A stretch of 5,676 nucleotides of DNA from Nitrospinota bacterium (lineage in GTDB: Bacteria > Nitrospinota > Nitrospinia > Nitrospinales > Nitrospinaceae): positions 1 through 5,676 of the forward strand of contig JAPUGN010000257.1 of assembly GCA_027298165.1 (NCBI GenBank). The letters are read 5' to 3'. Positions 1-5,009 of this stretch are shown here, piece after piece (within the stretch, counting starts at the first letter, position 1; each line of letters begins with the position of its first letter). The notes under the pieces were generated by a model. That model searched no databases. It was not told the origin of the DNA and worked only from the letters and a program-made list of their open reading frames with translations. Made by a program: the position numbers and the translations under genes.

Positions 1-559
1 AGCACAGCGATTGCCCGCAGATTCCGTGGCCAGTGATGGCCTTGGCCTCATCCCGCACGCCGGCCTGGCGCATTTCAATGCGATGCCGCAGTTTGGCGGC
101 GAGTTGCTTGACCAGTTCGCGAAAATCAATGCGTCCTTCAGCCGTGAAATAAAAAATCGTTTTGTTCATTTCCTCGAAATAAACCACCCGGCTCAGGTTC
201 ATCGCCAGATTCAGTTGATCAATCAGCGACCAACACAGGAGGTTGGCATTCGATTCCCGTTCTTCCAGACTTTTCTCTTTGGCCCGGTCTTTTTCATCGG
301 CGATGCGCAGAATTCTGGGTGGGGCGAAATTGGGATCTTTGCGAATGTTGATAATCTTGTTGGAAATCACCTGTCCAATTTTGGGGCCATCGGGGGTGTC
401 GACCATTACCTGTGTGCCGACCCGGAGTATCAGGTTGTGCGGATTGCACGATTCCGACTTGATCGATCCCCGCACGCGGACTCCGATCACAAATTTGGGC
501 GGCGGACCCGGCGGCTGTTTCGCCTGCTCTTTCTTGGGGCAATCGCGTTTGAGTTTCAT
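1..559 (-). CDS. ricT: PSP1-domain protein, RicT/YaaT-like (partial, 3' end outside window)
   Basis: The 186 visible residues begin MKLKRDCPKK, followed by a Pro-rich linker. A beta-rich N-terminal half (FVIGVRVRGS...NLILRVGTQVMVDTPDGPKIGQVI) leads into the diagnostic PSP1 C-terminal block at residues 139-186. That block contains GRIDFRELVKQLA, RIEMRQAGVRDEAK and the cysteine motif GHGICGQSLC (C181, C186), which the window edge cuts right after C186. In Bacillus the family member RicT acts with RicA and RicF as an Fe-S-cluster-binding complex that assists RNase Y-dependent mRNA processing; in other phyla its role is largely unproven. The gene lies 13 bp after holB on the same strand, a pairing common in many bacteria, so the two are probably co-transcribed. 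An in-frame ATG at 571 would add four residues (MERS). I prefer 559 because a GGA lies about 7 nt upstream of it. Family assignment is firm; the function in this organism is inferred. Confidence 0.9.
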   Translation of the reverse strand, partial: MKLKRDCPKKEQAKQPPGPPPKFVIGVRVRGSIKSESCNPHNLILRVGTQVMVDTPDGPKIGQVISNKIINIRKDPNFAPPRILRIADEKDRAKEKSLEERESNANLLCWSLIDQLNLAMNLSRVVYFEEMNKTIFYFTAEGRIDFRELVKQLAAKLRHRIEMRQAGVRDEAKAITGHGICGQSLC

Positions 560-572
560 GGATCGTTCCATC

Positions 573-1583
573 TCAGGCGGCCTCGCAAAAATCCAACAAC
601 AGGGTTTCCAGAGCGAGCTGGGCGTTGGCGTTGCCCAATAACGCGTTCTGCGTTCGATAAACCGCGTCGGCCATCTGCAACAGCATCGACAGCGGTTTGT
701 GTTGCGCCACCGGTTCCAGCTCCGCCAGCAGATCCCGGTTGAACAACTGGTCGGGCGAGCCGCCTGACCGGATAAAGGCCATGTCCCGGATCAGGCCGAG
801 CATCTCTTCCAGAATGGGAGCCAGAGGTTCGCCTCCCTTAGACATGGCCTTCGACCATTGGAACAGTAGATCCATCCTTTTAAAGGAGACTTGATCGATC
901 AGACGGATCATTTCCGGCCGATAGGACGCGGTTTGCGTGGCTTCGTCGCCCAGGGCGCGGGACACCTGTCCCTGCGAGCGGCCGACCCGTACGTCCACCT
1001 CAGCTGGGTCCATCGTTTCCTCTTCCTGGCTCAAAAGAATTTCCCGGATAGCCTCCGGCGGCAGGGGATCGAACTTGATGCCCTGACAACGTGAAATCAT
1101 GGTCGGCAACAGCTGATTGATATTGGACGTGGTCAGGATGAGGACGGTGGCGGACGGCGGTTCCTCCAGAGTTTTCAGAAAGGCGTTGCAGGCCTGGAGA
1201 TTCATTTTTTCCACCCGGTCGATCACGGCCACTTTGGTTTGGCCTTCGTAGGGCAAGAAGCCCAGCTTTTTCTGCAGGTCTCGGATGTCGTCAATTTTGA
1301 TGGCCGGTTCCCGTGCGGTGGGGGTGGACAGGGTGGGCTCGAGAAAAAAGAAATCGGGGTGAACGCGATTGTCAATTTTGCGGCAGGAGTCGCAACCGCC
1401 GCAGGCGTCTGGGGTGTCCGGGGAGAGGCAGTTCAGGGCCTTGGCGAATTCGATCGCCAAGAGCTTTTTGCCAACGCTTTCAGGCCCGTAGAACAGATAG
1501 GCGTGGGAAAGCCGGTCCAGGGATTGAGCCTGACCTAATATATGTTTCGCCTGGCCTTGGCCAAGGATGCGCTCAAAAGACAT
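573..1583 (-). CDS. holB: DNA polymerase III, delta' subunit (clamp loader)
   Basis: This 336-residue protein is the usual size for the delta' subunit, which with delta and tau/gamma opens the beta sliding clamp and loads it on DNA. The AAA+ N-terminal part shows SHAYLFYGPESVGKK, a P-loop whose last position is Lys (K40) instead of Ser/Thr, in keeping with delta' proteins that do not hydrolyse ATP. A four-cysteine zinc module follows (C52, C61, C64, C67; CGGCDSCRK), then HPDFFFLEP. The Walker B-like strand is VAVIDRVEKM (118-127). The family hallmarks NAFLKTLEEPP (133-143) and SRC (164-166, carrying the trans-acting arginine) are intact. The rest is the helical collar domain. The ATG at 1583 has no strong ribosome site; GGA lies 14 nt upstream. 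No tmk gene sits directly upstream, unlike in many genomes; instead the gene is divergent from a ferredoxin. A DnaX-type protein is less likely given the length and the Lys in the P-loop. Confidence 0.95.
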   Translation of the reverse strand: MSFERILGQGQAKHILGQAQSLDRLSHAYLFYGPESVGKKLLAIEFAKALNCLSPDTPDACGGCDSCRKIDNRVHPDFFFLEPTLSTPTAREPAIKIDDIRDLQKKLGFLPYEGQTKVAVIDRVEKMNLQACNAFLKTLEEPPSATVLILTTSNINQLLPTMISRCQGIKFDPLPPEAIREILLSQEEETMDPAEVDVRVGRSQGQVSRALGDEATQTASYRPEMIRLIDQVSFKRMDLLFQWSKAMSKGGEPLAPILEEMLGLIRDMAFIRSGGSPDQLFNRDLLAELEPVAQHKPLSMLLQMADAVYRTQNALLGNANAQLALETLLLDFCEAA

Positions 1584-1592
1584 GATTTTCGA

Positions 1593-1617
1593 TTTAAATC
1601 CATATATTTAAACGTTT
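1593..1617. repeat. AT-rich dyads upstream of holB
   Basis: A perfect 7-bp inverted repeat, TTTAAAT (1593-1599) and ATTTAAA (1606-1612), is separated by CCATAT. It overlaps the perfect palindrome AAACGTTT (1610-1617). The block lies 10-35 bp before the holB start codon. It could be an operator, a promoter element or just AT-rich spacer; the sequence alone does not decide. Confidence 0.4.
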
Positions 1618-1650
1618 GAGGCAAACGACAATACGCATATTCTGTGTTTT

Positions 1651-1678
1651 CCGGAGCCAGGGAAAAGCCCTGGGCCGG
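1651..1678. other. GC-rich hairpin in the holB/ferredoxin intergenic region
   Basis: CCGG (1651-1654) pairs with CCGG (1675-1678), and CCAGGG (1657-1662) pairs with CCCTGG (1668-1673) around a 5-nt loop. This gives ten base pairs broken by a small internal loop. No T tract follows on either strand, so it is a poor intrinsic terminator. A second small stem, CGGCA/TGCCG (1680-1684 with 1694-1698), lies next to it. If holB starts at the promoter proposed around 1713-1741, both would sit in its roughly 120-nt leader. The 307-bp gap 1584-1890 shows no convincing gene; short open frames on both strands there have no recognisable content. Confidence 0.5.
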
Positions 1679-1712
1679 ACGGCAAAAATTCAATGCCGAG
1701 GAGGTTTATCTT

Positions 1713-1741
1713 ATTATAAGTGTCTCTATCTGTAAAGGGAA
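1713..1741 (-). promoter_or_regulatory. candidate sigma70 promoter for holB-ricT
   Basis: On the minus strand a perfect -10 box TATAAT (1718-1713) is preceded, with 17-bp spacing, by a weak -35 TTCCCT (1741-1736, three of six consensus). Transcription would start near 1706 and give holB a leader of about 120 nt. The -10 lies inside the palindrome CTTAT-T-ATAAG (1710-1720), so it could also be read on the plus strand. The prediction rests on sequence match alone. Confidence 0.4.
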
Positions 1742-1826
1742 AGGAGCCCCGGCCTGGGTTCCGGCGATATTCTTGAAAGCAGGACTCATTTCTTACCAAA
1801 AGCTTGCATGGGAGAGGGGAATTTGC

Positions 1827-1854
1827 TATACATCAAAGTCGCTTTTGTTAGAAT
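1827..1854 (+). promoter_or_regulatory. candidate extended -10 promoter for the ferredoxin gene
   Basis: The extended -10 element TGTTAGAAT has TG at 1846-1847 and a hexamer TAGAAT at 1849-1854 (five of six consensus). A -35-like TATACA (1827-1832, four of six) lies 16 bp upstream. The predicted start is near 1861, leaving a leader of about 30 nt before the ATG at 1891. A TACTAT at 1858-1863 is an alternative -10, but I see no matching -35 for it. Confidence 0.45.
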
Positions 1855-1890
1855 AAATACTATGATCCATCTTCTATAAAGTGTTGAAAA

Positions 1891-2217
1891 ATGGCCGTAG
1901 CCGAACGAGAAAAAAGAAGCGTTAAAAGGAAGCGAAAGCCCAAATTAATGGCGGTGATCAACGACGCCTGCACCGGGTGCGCCGGTTCCCCGATTTGCAT
2001 CACCGAATGCCCGGTGGACCTGTGCATGTTTGAAGTCAAAAACCCCGATGCGCCAATTTTCAACCGGGTGGAGGTGGATTACCTGCTGTGCATAGGTTGT
2101 AAAAAGTGCATCACCAAAGGGCCCATGGATACCTTACTCGAAGGGTGCCCTTGGGACGCCATCGATATGGTCCCCATTGACGAATTCGAAAAAACCTACG
2201 GCGAGTTGCCTTATTGA
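1891..2217 (+). CDS. dicluster 4Fe-4S ferredoxin with enlarged cysteine spacing
   Basis: This is a 108-residue soluble electron carrier. The first cluster motif is C27-x2-C30-x5-C36-x3-C40-Pro and the second is C67-x2-C70-x2-C73-x12-C86-Pro, each followed by a short turn (VDLC, WDAI). An extra Cys, C45, follows motif 1. The spacings differ from the classic clostridial C-x2-C-x2-C-x3-CP arrangement through insertions in both motifs (AGSPI and ITKGPMDTLLEG), yet all eight ligands are present. Residues 5-18 form a very basic N-terminal tail (EREKRSVKRKRKPK). The start is uncertain. The ATG at 1891 has no clear ribosome site but fits the proposed promoter. The in-frame ATG at 1948 gives a compact ferredoxin starting MAVINDACTGC, but its AGGAAG (1927-1932) is 15 nt away. 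The gene stands alone between two intergenic gaps, and its redox partner cannot be read from the context. Confidence 0.88.
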   Translation: MAVAEREKRSVKRKRKPKLMAVINDACTGCAGSPICITECPVDLCMFEVKNPDAPIFNRVEVDYLLCIGCKKCITKGPMDTLLEGCPWDAIDMVPIDEFEKTYGELPY

Positions 2218-2225
2218 CCGGCGGA

Positions 2226-2282
2226 AATCCTACGGATTGAAGTGGGCAGGAACGGTGGGTGTCCTCACCGGGGCCGGGTTTT
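2226..2282 (+). terminator. weak terminator-like hairpins after the ferredoxin gene
   Basis: AATCC-TAC-GGATT (2226-2238) lies just after the stop codon. It is followed by a 7-bp stem CGGTGGG/CTCACCG (2253-2259 with 2264-2270, one G-T pair) closed by the loop TGTC. The only T run, TTTT at 2279-2282, comes eight bases after the second stem, so intrinsic termination would be inefficient at best. These hairpins may instead only protect the 3' end of the ferredoxin mRNA. Confidence 0.3.
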
Positions 2283-2306
2283 CCCCCTGACAAACTGTAG
2301 TTCTTC

Positions 2307-2335
2307 TTGATTATGTGAGCGGAACCCCCTACTAT
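2307..2335 (+). promoter_or_regulatory. candidate sigma70 promoter for the atp operon
   Basis: TTGATT (2307-2312, four of six) and TACTAT (2330-2335, four of six) are separated by the ideal 17 bp, and an A-rich stretch follows. Transcription would begin near 2342 and leave a leader of about 190 nt before atpZ. A second possible -35, CTGACA at 2287-2292, pairs with the poorer -10 GATTAT at 2309-2314. The 313-bp gap 2218-2530 otherwise holds hairpins but no supportable gene. Confidence 0.5.
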
Positions 2336-2413
2336 AAAAAATCTTGGCGGTTTTCGCTATTCCAAGCTTTTCTGGTCATTCTTGTCGGTTTTTTCCCAAA
2401 AAGAATACGAGTT

Positions 2414-2432
2414 TTGATCCATTTTGGGTCAA
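2414..2432 (+). other. small hairpin in the atp leader
   Basis: TTGATCC (2414-2420) and GGGTCAA (2426-2432) form a 7-bp stem with one G-U pair and the 5-nt loop ATTTT. It lies midway through the proposed untranslated leader. It is too weak and lacks the T tract needed for a terminator; its role is unknown. Confidence 0.35.
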
Positions 2433-2487
2433 CGCAGAAACACTGAAACAAGGCAGAGGTCAGTTGTGAGATAACCTGATTGCGGCC

Positions 2488-2533
2488 CATTGTTCTGGCC
2501 ATTACACGGTTATTCCACCTGCCGAGAACAATG
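2488..2533 (+). promoter_or_regulatory. inverted repeat that would sequester the atpZ start codon
   Basis: CATTGTTCT (2488-2496) is the perfect complement of AGAACAATG (2525-2533), whose last three bases are the proposed ATG. With one bulged G (2524) the stem extends by GGC/GCC to 12 bp, enclosing a loop at 2500-2520. In mRNA this would cover both the start codon and the site where a ribosome would bind. The pairing is read directly; a regulatory role is inference. Confidence 0.45.
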
Positions 2534-2791
2534 AATAAAGGAAGCGGTCTCCAGCAGGGTTTGGGTTTGGCGCTCCGTCTGGGTACAGAAATGGTGGCCG
2601 CAACCATGATCGGTGTGCTCATGGGGTACGCCGCGGATCATTTTTTTAACACCCGACCGTGGGGCATTTTGGCAGGTGTGGTATTCGGGGGAGCGGCCGG
2701 ATGCTTGAGCGTGTACCGGACAGCTATGGGCCTGCAGGTTGACGAAGATAAAAACAACGGGGATCAAACCCCCAAAGGAGAAGGTCTTTAG
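2531..2791 (+). CDS. atpZ: AtpZ/AtpI-family ATP synthase accessory membrane protein
   Basis: This is an 86-residue protein with two transmembrane helices (about 15-35 and 43-63) and a hydrophilic, charged C-terminal tail. The family pattern is clear: LGTEMVAATMIGVLMGY with Glu20, then AADHFFNTRPW (Asp36, Thr41, Pro43), then a glycine-rich second helix GILAGVVFGGAAG. Such proteins precede Fo genes in many bacteria and have been proposed to help c-ring assembly or to move Mg2+/Ca2+. A separate four-helix atpI gene is absent between this gene and atpB. The start is uncertain. The ATG at 2531 gives the usual family N-terminus; a TTG at 2480 would add 17 residues and has only a weak GTGAG upstream. 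Neither start has a good ribosome site, and the ATG lies in a hairpin. It ends 8 bp before atpB, so translation of the two is probably coupled. Confidence 0.85.
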   Translation: MNKGSGLQQGLGLALRLGTEMVAATMIGVLMGYAADHFFNTRPWGILAGVVFGGAAGCLSVYRTAMGLQVDEDKNNGDQTPKGEGL

Positions 2792-2799
2792 CGGGTTCG

Positions 2800-3531
2800 A
2801 TGAAAGAAAATCCCTTACATCATTTTGAGTTGCATCCTTTGGTTCATTTGAACCTCTTGGGGATCGATATTTCCCTTAACAAGGGCATTTTCATCATGTG
2901 GGTCGGGCTGGCGCTGGTGTTTGGCATGTTCCTGTTGATTAGAAAAACAGGCCTTCGCCTGGTGCCGTCCAAATTACAAAGCATTGCTGAAATGCTTCTG
3001 CTCTTTCTGAGAGGACTGGTGGATGATTTCATCGGTAAGGAAGAACGGAAATTTTTCCCTTTCGTGGCGGCGTTGTTTTTTTTCATTCTCAGTTGCAATG
3101 TGATCGGCTTGTTCCCCGGCTCGTACACCCTGACCAGCCAGTTGGTGGTCACCGGGACCTTTGCGGTATTTATATTTCTGATGACCCTGTTCATTGGTTT
3201 TGGACGCCACGGCCTGCGCTTTCTTGGAATCCTGTTGCCTGCGGGCATCCCTAAAATTCTGATTCCTTTGATGATTCCGATCGAAATCATCAGCATGCTG
3301 GCACGCCCCTTCTCGTTGGCGGTACGTTTGTTCGCCAACATGACGGCCGGCCATACAATATTGGCGGTTTTATTTGGTATGACCCTGTCTCTGCCGTGGT
3401 TCCTTGGAGTGCTTCCTTTTGGCTTCACTGTAGCCATCAACGGTTTGGAGCTTATGGTCGCTTTTATCCAAGCTTATATCTTTACGACATTGACCTGTTT
3501 TTATATAGGCGATGTCATCAAAATGCATTGA
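2800..3531 (+). CDS. atpB: ATP synthase Fo subunit a
   Basis: A 243-residue polytopic membrane protein that forms the two half-channels carrying protons to and from the c-ring. After a short N-terminal stretch (HHFELHPL) come five or six hydrophobic segments, starting at about 29-48 and 86-106. The essential arginine is R176, within SLAVRLFANMTAGH, and the last long helix carries LELMVAFIQAYIF with Glu217 and Gln224, matching the conserved polar pair of the family. His185 after AG, in place of the Glu seen in E. coli, is the pattern known from alphaproteobacterial and mitochondrial a subunits. The length is slightly short of E. coli (271) but normal for that type. The nearest AGGAG (2776-2780) is 19 nt from the ATG, too far to work well, so translation probably depends on ribosomes finishing atpZ 8 nt upstream. 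atpE follows after 31 bp. Confidence 0.97.
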   Translation: MKENPLHHFELHPLVHLNLLGIDISLNKGIFIMWVGLALVFGMFLLIRKTGLRLVPSKLQSIAEMLLLFLRGLVDDFIGKEERKFFPFVAALFFFILSCNVIGLFPGSYTLTSQLVVTGTFAVFIFLMTLFIGFGRHGLRFLGILLPAGIPKILIPLMIPIEIISMLARPFSLAVRLFANMTAGHTILAVLFGMTLSLPWFLGVLPFGFTVAINGLELMVAFIQAYIFTTLTCFYIGDVIKMH

Positions 3532-3562
3532 TCTGACAACTAAAAATTTGAGGAGAGGTCGA

Positions 3563-3799
3563 ATGGATTCAAGTGTTGCGGGTTTAATAGGTATGGGATT
3601 GTGTGCGGTTGGTTTCAACGGCGCCGGCCTGGGAATCGCTTACATTTTTGGCAAAACCATTGAGACGGTCGGACGACAACCCAATGCGGAAGCCCGGGTC
3701 GGAAAATATTGCTGGATCGGATTTGCTCTGTGTGAAGCGATTGCCCTGTTTGCATTGGTGCTGGCGTTCATTATTATGGGTTACATTCCCACTACTTGA
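3563..3799 (+). CDS. atpE: ATP synthase Fo subunit c (proteolipid)
   Basis: This 78-residue helical hairpin forms the rotor ring. Helix 1 carries the packing motif GAGLGIA (20-26), with Ala in place of the last Gly. The polar loop has RQP (38-40). Helix 2 carries the ion-binding Glu58 in ALCEAIALFALVLAF. The residues that bind sodium in Ilyobacter-type rings are not present: Ile25 replaces Gln32, and Ala59/Ile60 replace Ser/Thr after the Glu. The ring is therefore expected to be proton-driven. The Glu-Ala context resembles mitochondrial and alphaproteobacterial c. The start at 3563 is set by the ribosome site AGGAG (3551-3555), 7 nt upstream, and by family length. This is one of only two strong ribosome sites in the cluster, which suits the many c copies needed per enzyme. 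An in-frame ATG at 3512 inside atpB is rejected. Confidence 0.97.
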   Translation: MDSSVAGLIGMGLCAVGFNGAGLGIAYIFGKTIETVGRQPNAEARVGKYCWIGFALCEAIALFALVLAFIIMGYIPTT

Positions 3800-3809
3800 T
3801 TGTTAGCGG

Positions 3810-3840
3810 GCCCGGTTGAAAAATTCAGGCACAGACGGGC
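3810..3840 (+). other. possible stem-loop between atpE and atpF
   Basis: GCCCG (3810-3814) can pair with CGGGC (3836-3840), enclosing a smaller TGAA/TTCA stem (3817-3820 with 3824-3827). The perfect palindrome CGGGCCCG (3807-3814) overlaps its left arm. It lies in the 78-bp gap after atpE, the longest gap within the operon. A mild block to 3' decay or partial termination favouring atpE transcripts is plausible but unproven. There is no T run for a full terminator. Confidence 0.3.
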
Positions 3841-3877
3841 GGGTTGTAATCAATAATCACTTTTGGGGATTAAGAAA

Positions 3878-4393
3878 ATGCCGCAATTTCAGCAAATAGA
3901 AATATTCTCATCTTTAATATTTTGGTCGATTATTTCATTCGGAATCTTTATGTTCGTGATGAAGAAGTATGCCTTTCCGCCAATTTTTGAGATCCTTGAG
4001 GCCCGTGAGAAAAAGATTTCCGGTGATTTGCAAAGTGCCGAGGATATTAAAGCGGCGGCGGAAAAACTGAAAAAGGATTTTGAAGAACAGCTCAAAGCCG
4101 CCCATGACAAGGCCACCATGATTGTCCAGTTGGCCGTTGAAGAATCGCGTAAAATCCAGGAGAAAACCCTGGAAGAAACCCAGGCCAAATGCCGCCAGAT
4201 GCAGAAAGAGGCCGAGCACGAAATTCAAGCGGCGCGCAATCAGATTCTGGCCGAAATCCGGGGTTATATTGCCGCCTTGACCATCACTTCGGCGGAAAAG
4301 GTTTTGAAACGCGCGTTGACGGAAGATGATAAAAAACGGCTGGTGGACGAGTCCATCGATGAAGTGGTTTCGACCCTGGAAAAACAGGCCTGA
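3878..4393 (+). CDS. atpF: ATP synthase Fo subunit b (peripheral stalk)
   Basis: This 171-residue protein has one N-terminal transmembrane helix (about 9-28; IFSSLIFWSIISFGIFMFV). The conserved membrane-exit segment KKYAFPPIFEILEAREKKI follows, then a long charged, alanine-rich coiled coil (about 45-140). The C-terminal stretch, ITSAEKVLKRALTEDDKKRL, binds delta/alpha. In the enzyme it forms the stator dimer linking subunit a to the F1 head. Only one b gene lies in the window between c and delta, so a homodimer is expected rather than the b/b' pair of phototrophs and alphaproteobacteria. I chose the ATG at 3878, with GGGGAT (3865-3870) upstream as a modest ribosome site. A TTG at 3863 would add MGIKK and overlap that site. 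atpH begins 46 bp downstream. Confidence 0.95.
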   Translation: MPQFQQIEIFSSLIFWSIISFGIFMFVMKKYAFPPIFEILEAREKKISGDLQSAEDIKAAAEKLKKDFEEQLKAAHDKATMIVQLAVEESRKIQEKTLEETQAKCRQMQKEAEHEIQAARNQILAEIRGYIAALTITSAEKVLKRALTEDDKKRLVDESIDEVVSTLEKQA

Positions 4394-4439
4394 GTCCCTT
4401 TTAATCGTGTTCCATTAAATTTATTTCTGATCCATTATT

Positions 4440-5009
4440 ATGATCGAGAACCAGATAGGCAAACGATTTGCGGAAGCGTTGTCGGGCTCCATTGCCGACG
4501 ACAAAAGCCTGCAAACCGCGCTGGAAAACCTGAGGTGGTTTCAGGACGCGTTCCAGACGGAACCCAGCCTGAACCGTTTTTTCATCCATCCCTCGTTCCC
4601 CCGTGAAAACAAAGCGGCTATGCTGAAGAACATGTGCCACCGTGTGTCCGCTTTGGACGAGGTACGCAATCTCCTGAAGCTTCTGGTCGATCGCAACAAA
4701 ATGGTATTTCTGAAAAACATCACCGAATTTTTTGAAAATGCAGTTGCCAAACGGTTGAATCAGGTCCGGGTGAATGTGTCCAGTGCCTATCCCCTGAACG
4801 ACAAACAGTTAAAAAAGCTCCAGTCCAACCTGGAAAAGATTCTGGGCAAAAACGCGATCATCGAAGCGAATGTCGATGAAAGCCTGATCGGCGGCTTGAG
4901 ATTGAATGTGGGAAGTCTGGTCGCCGACGCTACCCTTAAAAACGGTTTGGCCCTGCTAAAACAGTCTATAGAACAAGAGGAGGTCTTAAGTGAGTCTACG
5001 AGCGGATGA
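4440..5009 (+). CDS. atpH: ATP synthase F1 subunit delta
   Basis: This 189-residue protein fits the OSCP/delta family in length and pattern. A helical N-terminal domain opens with MIENQIGKRFAEALSG, the usual family start that docks on the alpha N-termini. The C-terminal domain carries the signature GGLRLNVGSLVADATLKNGL (about 151-170), which contacts subunit b. The protein caps the F1 head and fixes it to the peripheral stalk. No Shine-Dalgarno sequence precedes the ATG; the 46-bp gap from atpF is AT-rich with a small TTTAAT/ATTAAA dyad (4400-4405 with 4414-4419). The 3' end overlaps atpA by 20 bp and contains the atpA ribosome site, so atpH and atpA translation are probably coupled. Confidence 0.95.
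   Translation: MIENQIGKRFAEALSGSIADDKSLQTALENLRWFQDAFQTEPSLNRFFIHPSFPRENKAAMLKNMCHRVSALDEVRNLLKLLVDRNKMVFLKNITEFFENAVAKRLNQVRVNVSSAYPLNDKQLKKLQSNLEKILGKNAIIEANVDESLIGGLRLNVGSLVADATLKNGLALLKQSIEQEEVLSESTSG
4978..4984 (+). promoter_or_regulatory. consensus Shine-Dalgarno of atpA, inside atpH
   Basis: AGGAGGT lies 5 nt before a GTG. It decides the atpA start at 4990 over any later codon, because the reading frame from that GTG gives the canonical alpha N-terminus. It is the best ribosome site in the window and lies wholly within the atpH coding sequence. Confidence 0.85.

Noticed and set aside
1753..1766. GGGTTCCGGC resembling the conserved core of the guanidine-I (ykkC) riboswitch
   Set aside because: The other conserved blocks of that riboswitch are not found downstream, and the downstream gene is a ferredoxin, not a guanidine exporter or carboxylase.
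1809..1827. Possible sigma54 promoter (TGG...TTGC) before the ferredoxin gene
   Set aside because: The GG and GC elements are about three bases too far apart for sigma54; the extended -10 site at 1846-1854 explains the region better.
1644..1856. Open frame of 70 codons on the plus strand, and one of 63 codons on the minus strand (1608-1799)
   Set aside because: Neither has a recognisable motif, a ribosome site or typical composition, and both cover the hairpin-rich intergenic region.
2344..2469. Short plus-strand open frame from TTG 2344 in the atp leader
   Set aside because: About 42 codons, with no ribosome site and starting almost at the predicted transcription start; no sign of selection as protein is visible.
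2332..2622. Open frame of 96 codons on the minus strand across the atp leader
   Set aside because: It overlaps atpZ antisense and would cover the proposed operon promoter, and its predicted product has no family features.
2844..3440. Long open frame of 198 codons on the minus strand opposite atpB
   Set aside because: It is an antisense shadow of the well-supported atpB gene; the product is a low-complexity Arg/Lys/Asn/Pro-rich string.
3512..3562. In-frame ATG upstream of atpE adding 17 residues (MSSKCIDLTT...)
   Set aside because: It lies inside the atpB end. The strong ribosome site at 3551-3555 points to 3563, and the resulting c subunit would be longer than the family with a charged N-terminus.
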